Assembly (NCBI GenBank): GCA_964058805.1
Contig: CAXKVV010001498.1
Location: forward strand, 1-31,035
Origin: Schoenoplectus triqueter
Taxonomy: Eukaryota; Streptophyta; Magnoliopsida; Poales; Cyperaceae
Direction of reading: 5' to 3'
DNA length: 31,035 nucleotides
The position numbers were made by a program, and so were the translations under genes. The notes under the pieces are model-generated. The model was not told the origin of the DNA. It saw only the letters and a program-made list of their open reading frames with translations, and did no database searches. Below are positions 11,037-21,403 of this stretch, one piece after another (positions within the stretch are counted from its first letter, which is position 1; each line of letters starts with the position of its first letter).

Positions 11037-11062
11037 CGTACGCACGTCTCGTCGTGCGTACG
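11037..11062 (+). repeat. perfect 10-bp stem-loop near LTR 3' end
   Basis: CGTACGCACG, six bases, then CGTGCGTACG form a perfect GC-rich hairpin 50 bp before the LTR end. It is conserved at 17869-17894 in the right LTR. It might shape the 3' end of the element RNA or its termination; that is inference. Confidence 0.8.
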
Positions 11063-11120
11063 TGGCGGGATTAACACCCCTAACCCGATTCATTTATTTT
11101 TGGGGTGTGACATCTTTCGG

Positions 11121-11132
11121 TGGTATCAGAGC
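11121..11132 (+). other. primer binding site, initiator tRNA-Met
   Basis: TGGTATCAGAGC begins 8 bases after the left LTR. It is the complement of the 3' end of plant initiator tRNA-Met (..GCTCTGATACCA), the usual minus-strand primer for plant LTR retrotransposons. Confidence 0.93.
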
Positions 11133-12778
11133 ATGAGTTTTATAATCCGATTTCATATAAATCATGCTAGGGTAACATCTAGAAAATCCCGTGAAGATGA
11201 ATAAATAAACAAAATAATAATATGTACTTGACATAGGTTTGTGAGGGGTAGGTCTAGAAAAGACGGGGCAAGCGTTACACGCTAGCGTGCGTAGTTCCGC
11301 TGTCCCTACGGATCCCACTACTCGAACGTGAGAAAATTTAATAAATATATTTCAAACAGTTTAAACAAAATGGAATTTGAAAACTAAATTGAATTTATTT
11401 CGCTTAGATTTTTTGTTGTCCCACTCGACCTAATATTCCTCGCGTTTAAACCTTGGTAAGGTCTGCTAACTGTGTTATTCCATCATGACCTCAATGAAGC
11501 GGATCTCTAAGCATTGATAAACAGTAATTCGCCCTCGCTAAATGTTCTTACTGATTCAATATCAAATTAAGCGGTTCTGAAATGTGGAATTAAATTTTCT
11601 TAACAGATATGAATAACCATTTATACCGAATCATCCTGTGGACTCTATTTTCGCACTCTGACTTGGGACGAATCGATCAATCACGTTAAATTAATTGACT
11701 CAAAATTTGAATTACCGATTTACACGTGCTCCCGAATTATGTATTATCTACATTATACTCATTTTTCAACTTACCCATCATTGATCTCCAATGTGTTTCC
11801 AAACCGTCGATTTGCACCTTTAGTATTACCTATGAGGATCCCTGTCCCAAATGAAATTTAAAATTCAGAGAATTATCTTCAATTAATTTGCTTCCGCATG
11901 TCTAGCCTGATTTTATTCAGTTTGTTGATTCAATCTAACTTTGAAAGTCGTGTACTTGGGTTAAAAAAAAATTAATTAATTAATTAATTAAAAAATTTAT
12001 AAATGTAAATATATATGTATATATACATAAATGTATCTACATGATTAATTAGCTTTTAAATTAAAATAATTAAAAATCAAAACAAATGCCTACTACGATG
12101 TTCAGATACGATAATCTAAATAGAACTTAATTATAATAATGTATTAATAATTCACCTAATTGTAACGTAAAAGACATATCATGATTGTAAATTCACAAAT
12201 CAAAATTGAAAGAACTTAAATAAATGATATAATAATCATTATTTAAACTACTAGTAATAATAATAAAAATTTTATTATTTAATAAATATATAAAAGGATG
12301 TGTATATATATAATAAGGAATGGTGATAACATCTAATAAATAAATAATAACATATTTTAGTAAAAGCCTTAGACTTGAATCGACATAGATGTAAATTATT
12401 TTGAATTTATATTAACGATAAGTAAGCTACAAATAATTTTAATAGTGTACAATTATAAAATGTAACATGAGATTTTTATTTGGAACTATAACTATATGCT
12501 TAATAGTATATCATAATACAATCTATAAATATAATGAGATTTATAAGAACATACTAAGTGCAACTAACAATCAGAATAAAACCAAATGTCCACACTTAAT
12601 TAGCATTTAAGCAAAATAAATAAACTCAAATATGTTTTTAATACGAATAGATTTAAGCACGATCACTTGGTTAGGTTCCGGTAAGTACTCAGTCAAATAA
12701 GATAGTAAATGATGTATGAAATAAAATATAATCAATTATATATGAATAAAGTATAATCATTCTTATTTAGACTTTCGT

Positions 12779-12814
12779 TTCGAGGACGAAACGTTCCTTT
12801 AAGGGGAGGTGAAA
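12779..12814 (+). other. polypurine tract with Ty3/gypsy 3' remnant
   Basis: TTCGAGGACGAAACG followed by AAGGGGAGGTGAAA ends exactly at the right LTR. The purine-rich run AAGGGGAGGTGAAA (12801-12814) is the expected plus-strand primer. The GAGGACGAA phrase is familiar from the last codons of plant Ty3/gypsy polyproteins and hints at the ancestral lineage. Confidence 0.85.
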
Positions 12815-13164
12815 TGTCAAACCGTGAAAAATTTAATTAAAAAAAATAAAAATTAAGATAAATAATTAAAATAACTTAACACTAATTAAATAAATAACAC
12901 AAACCAATAATTAAAAAAAAATACAAACAAATAAGTAAATAAGTAGATGAAAACCAATTCTAAATATATAAACAATAAAATTTGAAAATTTGAAAAGATA
13001 AGATCTGCACAAATAATAATAATAATAATAATAAGAAAAATAAAAAAATAATAATAAAACAAAAATAAAAGTCATAGACCAAATTAAAATTTATAATAAT
13101 ATGAGAAGTTGGAATATAATCATATAGACTTAACGTATTAATTCTTAAAATTTGGAAATATATG

Positions 13165-13207
<43 letters not shown>

Positions 13208-16200
13208 AGAATCTAGCTGTTGCGCGAATAGCCATACAAATTTAATCACAGACAATCTAATCCGACCCAAAAGTCTCTTTTCCTTTCTTTTCTTTCATTT
13301 CCTCATTATCCTTTTCTTTTCCTCCCTCTTTTTCCTCACCCACTTTTCCCTACCCGTGAACCCCCATCTGCCTCATTTTTTCCCCTTATTCTTCTTCATG
13401 TGAGGACCTCCTCTCCTTTCTTTTCAATCAGCAAAATAACTTTCCTCTTTCTTCTTCACAGTCAAAGCCAAAACTCAATTCATTGCTACTTTGTGCTAGC
13501 AATCAATAATCCACCCCTTCCATTCTATTCACTCTACCGTTTACCTCAATCTCTCCTCTCACTTGCTCACTGTTGAATCCCCTCTCAGCATCTATTACCT
13601 CTTCCCTGATGTGAGTAGCGACACACCCAAACTCCCAATTTTTCCTTGCACTCGACTGCAGTGCTACTGCGGCTTAGCCCCGATGTTCATAATGCTCAGT
13701 GCAGCCATCGCCCTCGCTCTCACCAGAGCTCAACCCCCACTGGAAATAACACGTCGGCCTTACCCATGGCCGGGGCCTCGCCCCTCATCATCACACTAAC
13801 CCATTTTCATTGGCTTTAGTGTCACCTTTTTTCGTCCCCCTTTTCTTGCTATTATCTCAGCAGTGGAGAGACTAGCCGGTGCTAGGCCGGGCCACCCCTC
13901 CCTTATCGTCTTTGTGTCTCGTGCTCCTACCAGCCCCTCCCCCCCCCCCCCCGTCACAACTCATCGCCCGCCAGCGACCACTAATCGAGATCAACAACCG
14001 CTGTCTCAGCCTCTAGCACCCAGGTCGGCAGCAGTGGCCGAGTGACCCTCTAATTTCAACTCTTCCGTGATTTCCTGGTACAACTCTGAACTCGATTTCC
14101 ATTTCTGTTTTGCTCCAACAGTGCATGCCGTCGAGCGGCCGGTGGCTGAGCCCCGTCGCTTCTGCATGCCGTGGTTGATTGTGCATTCTATGTGATGATG
14201 GGTTGGTATCGTTGTTGTATTTGCTTCATCTGTCATTCCATCAAATTTGAATTATAATTCAATTTCAGTTTACTTCGACTGTGCATATCTCTTCTCTGAT
14301 TATTACGTTGTGTTAGAAATTTCATATGCTAAAACACCATCAACATCTAATATTATCTCTCCTTTAGACATATGTAGTAACAATGTCTGAGGTGGTGTTG
14401 TTTTCACTATCCCACCACCCTATATAAATTTAAAAGTAATTTAGCGTTGCTAGTTTGTGCCAAATGACAAAAATATAAACTTGTTGGTTTATTTACTAAA
14501 GAGAAGGTAAATTCATATGTTCAGTAACAAAACAACATAAAGAAACTTAACTCTCCTAGATTATACAGGAAATTATGAAAAATTGTGTTGATAGCTGGTT
14601 AACTCATAAACATATTATAAGCGTGTAATATATATGTACTGCTGGAGTTCTAGAACATGGAGAGTAAATGTATGAATAAAATATTTCTAAAATGGTGTAG
14701 CATGAAGCAGTTACACTATACACGAACTATTAGTCACATGAATATATGGTATATGCTTCTTTAAGAAAATTCAAAGAGAGTTTTCATACTTGTCTGTCAT
14801 TATAATATTTCTACATGGATATTTATACAAAATAATTCCAATAGTGCATATAGCCTATACTAGCTGTACAATGATATATATATTGTTTCTAAACATTCTA
14901 ACCCCATCTTAATTAATCTTGTTTCTCTCCACAACGTCATATGTAATGCTATGGAAATCTTATTAAAACCAACAAGTACAATAATATTAAATCAATTAAG
15001 TAAACTTGACCGTAAGTCGCCAATTGAGATAACAAGTTGCGGATTAAAATTAAAACACCAACACATTTAATTAAAAAAAAACATTAATTAAATTTAAGTT
15101 AATTGAATTTTTTTTCTTTTAATTTGATTTTTATTTTTAATTCTAGTTTTATATAATATATTTTCTAATTAATGAAAATAATATTAAAATATAGAATGAG
15201 ATATAATTAAAGAATATGATATAAATAATTAAGAGTTATAAAATAATAAATAAAGTATAATAATAATTTATAATATAAAATATATATTAATCAATTTCTC
15301 TATTTTAATAATTTCATAACATTAATTAATATATATAAATACCTATTAATCAATTTCTCTATTTTATAATGAAATAATATTAATAAATATATATATATAT
15401 ATGTATATATTAATTAATTTCTCTATTTTTAATAAGAATAGTATTAATTATATAATATTATATATTAATCAATTTCTCTATTTCTAAATGATTCATTATC
15501 CTAATTATAATTAAATTTATTTAAGGGATAATATTAAGCTAACTTAATTAATTTTAATGAATTAAATTAGTTACATTAATCGAAATAAATATAATCGTAA
15601 AACACCAACACACTTAATAAAATAAAAATAATTAACTTAATTAAATTAAGTTAATCGAGTTTCGTTAGTTCTGTCACATCTATTTTATTTTCATATAACA
15701 AACCTATAAATTATAAAAAAAAATTATTAGTATGTAAAATAAAATATAATTGAAGAATATAATTTAAATAATTAAGATTTACAAAACAATAATTAGGATA
15801 TGATAAAAGTGTATATTATAATAAATATATATATATAAATCAATTTCTCTATTACTAATAATACAAATAGAAACAATAATGATAATAATAAATACTATAA
15901 ACATATATTAATTAATTTCCTTATTTCTAGATAATTGAATTTTCTAATTTTAATTAAAATAATTAAGTGATAATGTTAAGATAACTTAATAAATCTAAAT
16001 AAAATTTAGTTAATTATATTTATCAAAATAGATATAAGTTAATTATAAACTTTAAATAATAACGCTCTCGTTTCTGCGTCCGGTGTACCATGACCAAACC
16101 AGACCCAATATGAATAGGACACTCGCCAAATTAATCTATTTTGACTTCATAGGTTCTCGGAAATATCTTGACGACTCGACAATCACGTATACTCAGGATG

Positions 16201-17944
16201 AGACGGTTGATGAGATCGTGGGCCCCACCGGAGATCGAGCAATCAGACGCTATCAGCCTTGCCAAATATTCAGGTGCGGATTGCACTGAGATTTATGATT
16301 TCTTAGGACATGACTTAGATTATATTTTCTTTTCTTGTGATATTGAAACTTGATCATATCATCCGCATTTCATTTTATATGCATTTCATTTTGATTATTA
16401 ATTAGATTAATAATTAAGTTAATTAGTTATAGGATAGATTATCCTAGATAGATGTAAGTAGTATTTAATAATTTAATATAATTAGTTACATGATAGATTA
16501 CCTAGGATATATTATCTTAGATAGAGTAATTAGTATTTAATAATTTAATATAATTAGTTATAAGATAGATTAGTAGTATTTAATAATTTAATATAATTAG
16601 TTACATGATAGATTATCTAGGATAGATTAATTAGTATTTAATAATTTATATTGGTATTAATTAAGTACCTTGAAATTTTTATTGTACAAATAATGTGATT
16701 TGTAGATGATAATTAATCAGATTGTTATATTGATCAAATTAAGCGAGTCATAACTAAATTGAATTAAGATTTGAATTTGCATAATACCTGTTTTCTATAA
16801 TCTGTATGATGTTATGAAACTCAAGGAAAATTTAAGTTAAAAATGAATATCCAAATTTGGGTTTGGGAAGAGTGTCAGTACCGACTCGATTTCATAGTAA
16901 AATACACTTTAAATTTATTATTGAGGAGCTATTCCGTGGTTACAGTGATTATTTTATCACTTTATAATTAGCAGTGACTATTTTGTCACTTTATATTCGT
17001 TCGTGATTGATTCACTTCATTTTATATTATTTTCGGATAGTCTCCTTCAATTTGAATTATATATTGATAAAAATCGAGTCGTTGTTCGTTTCATTATAGT
17101 AATGGACTGAGCGGGATAAATTAGGGATGGTTTTGATAGTGAATGACGCTCTCTTCTATAGAGCGGGCTCTCTTCTATAGAGCACTGGTTGAGGTCGGTT
17201 CTTTCTGAAAAGAATTTATCCCGCAAGGTCACTCGTGTGATATGGGAGTTTGAATCCGTATCTTTTATATTATAATATCTCAGAATGATTCATTTTGGGT
17301 TTATCCTTGATTTAAAATATTCATGACTTCAAGTAGTGCATTTTATTAAACTCTTTTGGATTCTTTTATACTCTACTCAGAACAAAATTTAATCAATTTA
17401 ATTATTTAAACATCAAATTTTATGTAACTGTAATATTTATTATAAAAATAAATTTGTAATGGTTTTAAGTCTAAGCCTAGAGATTTGTAACATCTCGGTG
17501 CTGGACCTAAAACCGCACTGAGTGATTTATCACTCACGTTTCCACGGTGGTTGTGGGGTCCAGGTTTTACAGGAGCGGGATCGAGTTTTTGGATGAGAGT
17601 GCTAGGTGCAGTCCTGCGTGGTGACAGAGATGTTTCGCCGCTTCCGCATGTGAGCAGGGTAGTGGATTAGGATCTATAGGGTTTCGAGTTTTATTTCTTT
17701 CTTTTGGTTTTTCTTTGAGAGATTTTGCTGCCCATTCCGATGGAGCTAGCCCCGCCGATGTCGGCGTTGTATTTCTCTTTGTTCATTCTGGACTGTATGG
17801 TCATGTATATTATATTATTATTGTTTTGTTTATTCTGAGTTTTATCTTATTTTATTCATTTAGCCTTTCGTACGCACGTCTCGTCGTGCGTACGTGGCGG
17901 GATTAACACCCCTAACCCGATTCATTTATTTTTGGGATGTGACA
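12815..17944 (+). repeat. right LTR, 5130 bp
   Basis: It is a direct copy of the left LTR, 35 bp shorter. The difference comes from a (TA)n run shorter by 34 bp, an AAT run shorter by 3 and a poly-C run longer by 2 (C14 against C12). Substitutions noticed by eye, left then right: A6375/T13205, T6491/C13321, A7917/G14749, A10995/T17827 and G11105/A17937. All other long blocks compared looked identical. Confidence 0.95.
13171..13204 (+). repeat. (TA)n microsatellite in right LTR
   Basis: This is the shorter allele of the run at 6305-6377, at the same relative place in the right LTR. Confidence 0.9.
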
Positions 17945-17949
17945 TTAAT
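17945..17949 (+). repeat. 5-bp target site duplication TTAAT, right
   Basis: This is the partner of the left copy at 5943-5947. The undisturbed relative at 20593-20990 has a single TTAAT at the equivalent place (20746-20750). Confidence 0.9.
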
Positions 17950-18236
17950 AATTTTTATGTAATTTTAAGCAATAAAATATTAATTAATTAATAATTAATC
18001 TTAATTAGTATATAATTAGAATATATTTAAGCTTTAATTAGTACTAAATCATAAAATTACTTCAAAAAAATATAATTAATCGGATCAGGTTGATCCGAAC
18101 CCGACCCGACCCAACCTGATTTGGGTCAAAAAAATAAACCCATATCCGACCCATTTATTTTCGGATCATGTCAGATCGGATCAGATTCAGATCAGATCGG
18201 ATTAACCCGTCGGATCGGGTTAATAATTGACACCCA
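17950..18236 (+). repeat. right half of the split TIR-like small repeat
   Basis: It continues the repeat that was interrupted at 5947. It contains CTTAATTAGTATATAATTAG and a GACCCGACCC-rich part, and ends TAATAATTGACACCCA. In reverse this gives TGGGTGTCAATT, roughly matching the left end TAGGGCTGTGAAC. Joined, the two halves are about 445 bp, close to the 398 bp of the whole copy at 20593-20990. Confidence 0.7.
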
Positions 18237-18627
18237 TATAATGACAGGTTTGCCCACTCTTGCTTAATTCTTTTTGTTTTGAAGGGCAAAAAAAAGAGAA
18301 GGTTTTGTTTCACAGGAAAATAGGTAGTCCCTTAGAAATAATTTTTGTCATTCGCTTTCCACAACAATTTTTACCGGGGAATATTGGTAAAGGCTAATAA
18401 TATTCCATACATTGAATTTATGCAAAAGCTTCATTGTCAAAAAGAAATCAGAGAGGGATGGAAGTGTCGAACTCAAGCTAATCAATGCTTTACACGAGCT
18501 CATCATTATTCTTTTCATATTTTTTATATTTATACTTTAGAAATTAGAATTATGTTCGACAAACTTTTTTGTTATGCCATGGATCAAATTAATATTTATA
18601 TTAAAAATTTAAGAATTTATTTGATGT
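18237..18627. other. intergenic DNA, no gene recognised
   Basis: A 98-codon open frame (18345-18641) lies here. It is rich in Ile, Phe and Tyr as expected of AT-rich non-coding DNA, has no recognised motif and starts without supporting context. I do not call it a gene. Confidence 0.4.
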
Positions 18628-18775
18628 ACTTTAAAGTTTAAGGAATAATTTGATTTTCTAAAATAGTTTAAGGGCTGATTTGTTTTTTTTTAAAGTTTAA
18701 AGACTAACTTGATATAATTAAAAGTTTAAGGACTAACTTGATTGTTTTGTAAAAAAATAAGGACCAAATGATGAA
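18628..18775 (+). repeat. degenerate AGTTTAAGGACTAACTTGA repeats
   Basis: Four loosely spaced copies of an AGTTTAAGGACTAACTTGA-like phrase follow each other (near 18635, 18669, 18697 and 18723), ending in AAGGACCAAATGATGAAATT. Such arrays are common in plant transposons, but no element boundaries were found. The following DNA up to 19390 is AT-rich without recognisable content. Confidence 0.65.
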
Positions 18776-19390
18776 ATTTCCCTATTTTTTACAATGTACT
18801 TACTACAATATAATTTGAATTAACAGAGTTACAGAAAATCTGAACAGATCAGTTGAACAACTTTTAAATTTTTTGATCTCATGTAATTATTCATATAGTA
18901 TGTAGTAGTACGAAAATATTTTTTCCCTGCAATATGAAGAGCTGCATAATTATTTCATATTTTATTTCAGTTGTTCTGTATTTTAATCAAGCTTATATGA
19001 GTATTTATATTTCTAAAAAATATACATGACCGAATAAGAAAATTATGCTCAATTGTTTCTCCGAAAGTATATAATAAATATTCTTTTTTCTTGGCCTAAA
19101 TAAATCAATATAAAGATAAATTATCGATACAAGCTTATTTAGATCATTCATTAATGTATTGGTTAATTAATTTTATATTTTTATTGATTAGATAATAAAC
19201 AAATATGTTTTCACTTAGTTCTAGTCAATTCAAATAAATATTCTAGCACAATATGTTGCAAAATATGCTATGACTTGAGTTAGTTAGTAGGATATTAATT
19301 TTTGAAAAGAAATGAAAATGGTCAGGCTTTTATTAAAAACAAAGCATTTCGTTACTTCGATAATATCATTTTGTCTTATAGCATTGACCA

Positions 19391-19878
19391 CTGTTTTAAA
19401 ATGCGATCCATGCGGTCGCATATGCGTATGCAGTGGTCGGACCGTGCTCAGAATAATATGCGGTGTTAATATATGGTTTTGATCCAATATACGGTCTGTG
19501 CGGTCTAATATGAGGTATGTGCAGCCCAATATGCGGTCTGTGCGGCCCAGTATGCGGTATATATTATATAAAAGCTAAAAAAACTCGTCTAATATACGAT
19601 ATATATCATAAAAAAAATGAAAAAATATCTTAAAAATTTATAAAAATAATATATTTTTTATTGAGATTTGAACTTGCACAAATGTGCAATTATATAAACA
19701 TTGAAATAACTAGATTATCTTCTTCTTTTCTAATATTCTATACTCCTATTTATTATATTATAGATATAAAATTCACATATAAGACTCCGCATGAAAATCT
19801 ACATATGCGGCTGCATACCGCATGTGCGGTATGTTATGACCATCCGCACGCATATTGAAAATCCGCATTTTAAATCAT
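19391..19878. mobile_element. TATGCGG-rich non-autonomous element (MITE-like)
   Basis: The left end has TGTTTTAAAATGCG (19391-19404) and the right end has CGCATTTTAAATCA (19865-19878), which form imperfect inverted termini. The subterminal parts are packed with ATATGCGG, TGTGCGG and their complements (19400-19560 and 19787-19870), in opposite prevailing orientation. The middle is AT-rich and non-coding. CATTGA flanks both sides (19382-19387 and 19877-19882), but an exact target duplication cannot be fixed. The superfamily is uncertain; hAT-like is a guess. Open frames at 19284-19529 and 19661-19858 are composition artefacts. Confidence 0.55.
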
Positions 19879-19879
19879 T

Positions 19880-20592
19880 GATATTGACTAAAATGTCACA
19901 AAATATAGTTTTTATATGAAGTTCTCTTAAATAATTAAAAATATTTATTAATTTTTTATTATTTTAAACTATACAATTACAATATATATTTCAAAGTATG
20001 GAAAGAAAAAAATAATGCCGAAGCAAAAACCATACACCTGATCTGATGTGATCCTATATGAAAGGGAAAACAATCGGAGCAAGCAACCAACAAATTAAAA
20101 GAAAAGTATGGGAAAGTGCAATCGACGCGGCAACGGGTCTTCATTTTTATTTTTATTATATTATTTTATTAATTGTCATATTATTTCGCACCAGCGTTCA
20201 TCAATCCTAAGGTTCTGTGTACAATTGTCATATTTTTTATACCAGAAGGGATAGGCTAATAATGGTTATTTTGACAACTTGAATAATAAATACAAAAAAA
20301 ATTATAAATATATATTTTTACTTATAGATTGATGATTATTTAAATTTTATATAGTTTTATTATCGTTTGATCCATCAAAGATCATTAAATTTCATATAAT
20401 TTATATGGTTTTAATTTAATAATCCTCATCTGCTGTTATTCTTAAGATCTATTCGGAGACCGGTGTGTGGGAAAAAACAAATGAGATTGAATTTGTTTTT
20501 TCACATGAGCTCCGAACGGGTCTCGAGAGAAGCACAACACCTGTTTTTCTTCGATCATTATCATTCAGCTAAATTAATTCTTCAGATTGAAG
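19880..20592. other. intergenic AT-rich DNA with one hairpin
   Basis: No gene is recognised. The only structure seen is an inverted repeat at about 20453-20527. Its arms include CGGAGACC..GAAAAAACAAAT and ATTTGTTTTTTC..GGGTCTCG, around a very short loop. Confidence 0.5.
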
Positions 20593-20990
20593 TAGGGGTG
20601 TGAATGGGACATGGTTATATTATTTTATTATTTTTTAATTTGATTTGAACTTATTTCAATTATATTCGGATAAAAAAAATGACTCATATCTGATCTGATC
20701 GGGTTGTGGGTCCGATCCGATTTGTATAAAATAATTGAATATTTATTAATTATTTTTAAGTTATTTCAAATAAATAAATATTAATTAATTTATCATTTAT
20801 CTTAATTAGTATATAATTAATATGTATTTAATCTTTAAGTAGTACTAAATCACAAAAATATTTCATAAAACATAATAAATTGGGTTCGGATCAATCCGAC
20901 CCGATTCAAGTAAAAAAAATTAAACTCATATTCAATCTATTTATTTTTCAGTGAATTCAAATAGGATTTGGTTAATAATTGATACCCCTA
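20593..20990 (+). mobile_element. uninterrupted copy of the TIR-like small repeat
   Basis: It is 398 bp, starting TAGGGGTGTGAAT and ending ATTGATACCCCTA, so TAGGGGT is an inverted terminus. It shares with the split copy (5791-18236) the phrases TATTATTTTATTATTTTTT, CTTAATTAGTATATAATTA, AGTACTAAATCA and the GGATCAATCCGACCCGA-type 3' part. It carries no coding sequence. No target duplication is obvious, so the superfamily remains open. Confidence 0.7.
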
Positions 20991-21267
20991 ACATTACTCC
21001 ATATCATTTTTTATTTTAAAGCCCGCCCCTTCGTCTGAATTTATGGTCTTTTTACGCAATCTTAACGGCACTTTAATATTCTCCATTTGCAAAGCAACGT
21101 TTCTTAGATTTGAACGGCGCAGGCAGATAGAAGAAAAACAGGATACGGATATCAACCCCCAACTTGCACGTTTCCACGGATATGCATCGGAGAAAATGTC
21201 AAATACCTTTTATCGGTTTCAATCCTGAATTCCGGATCATGTAAATTTTTTGAAAGAACTTGATTCC

Positions 21268-21390
21268 GGTCTCCCGCTTTATGGAACTCTAAACATATAC
21301 AGTGTGGTGTGGACCGTGTGGTATATGACATTTCCCGTCTGCCGCTTTATGAAACTGTAAAAATATATAGTGTGGTATGACAGAACGTAT
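21268..21390 (+). repeat. 68-bp direct tandem duplication
   Basis: GTCTCCCGCTTTATGGAACT at 21269 and GTCTGCCGCTTTATGAAACT at 21337 start two similar units. Each is followed by an ATATACAGTGTGGT-like phrase. The units differ by scattered substitutions, so the duplication is not recent. Confidence 0.7.
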
Positions 21391-21403
21391 GATCATGAAA
21401 ATA

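Larger units (their letters stand above)
5948..11112 (+). repeat. left LTR, 5165 bp
   Basis: It starts TGTCAAACCGTG and ends GGGGTGTGACA. It contains, in order, an AAT microsatellite (about 6145-6170), a long (TA)n run (6305-6377), a CT-rich then GC-rich block (about 6430-7400), AT-rich DNA with repeated TCAATTTCTCTATTT modules (8456-9100), a more complex block (9230-9530), AT-rich tandem repeats (9590-9830), twin small hairpins (10316-10351) and a 3' block ending in a strong hairpin (11037-11062). It is far longer than typical plant LTRs. Short open frames in it (6733-6969, 7174-7404, 9251-9457, 10215-10400) have no protein-like character. Confidence 0.95.
11113..12814 (+). other. non-coding internal region of the LARD
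   Basis: Only 1702 bp separate the two LTRs. Apart from the primer site at its left and the polypurine tract at its right I find no coding domain: no zinc knuckle, aspartic protease, reverse transcriptase YxDD or integrase motif in any frame. The first 900 bp have mixed composition, and 11960-12770 is very AT-rich. The open frame at 11094-11318 straddles the LTR junction and primer site, so it is not a gene. Packaging signals must lie here or in the LTR leader if the element was mobilised. Confidence 0.85.
5948..17944 (+). mobile_element. LARD-type LTR retrotransposon, 12.0 kb, near intact
   Basis: Two near-identical direct LTRs (5948-11112 and 12815-17944) begin TGTCAAACC and end GATGTGACA or GGTGTGACA. 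The whole unit is flanked by the 5-bp target duplication TTAAT (5943-5947 and 17945-17949). A primer binding site matching initiator tRNA-Met follows the left LTR and a polypurine tract precedes the right LTR. The 1.7 kb internal region has no gag, protease, reverse transcriptase or integrase. Known class: large retrotransposon derivatives, moved by proteins of autonomous relatives. The remnant TCGAGGACGAA before the polypurine tract is typical of the 3' end of plant Ty3/gypsy polyprotein genes, so a Ty3/gypsy ancestor is inferred. Orientation is from the primer site and purine tract. Confidence 0.95.

Noticed and set aside
17715..17906. 63-codon open frame in the right LTR, interrupted by a stop in the left LTR
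   Set aside because: The difference is one substitution (A10995/T17827) in non-coding LTR sequence. There is no sign of selection or protein identity.
5948..17944. Segmental tandem duplication of 5.1 kb as an explanation for the long direct repeats
   Set aside because: TG..CA ends, the TTAAT duplication, the initiator tRNA-Met primer site and the polypurine tract fit LTRs instead.
18345..18641. 98-codon open frame
   Set aside because: No motif, a biased AT-rich composition, no splice or promoter context and no family resemblance.
21043..21228. 61-codon open frame
   Set aside because: It has a fairly balanced composition, but no recognised domain, no homologous reading frame nearby and no splice context. 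It cannot be supported as a gene.
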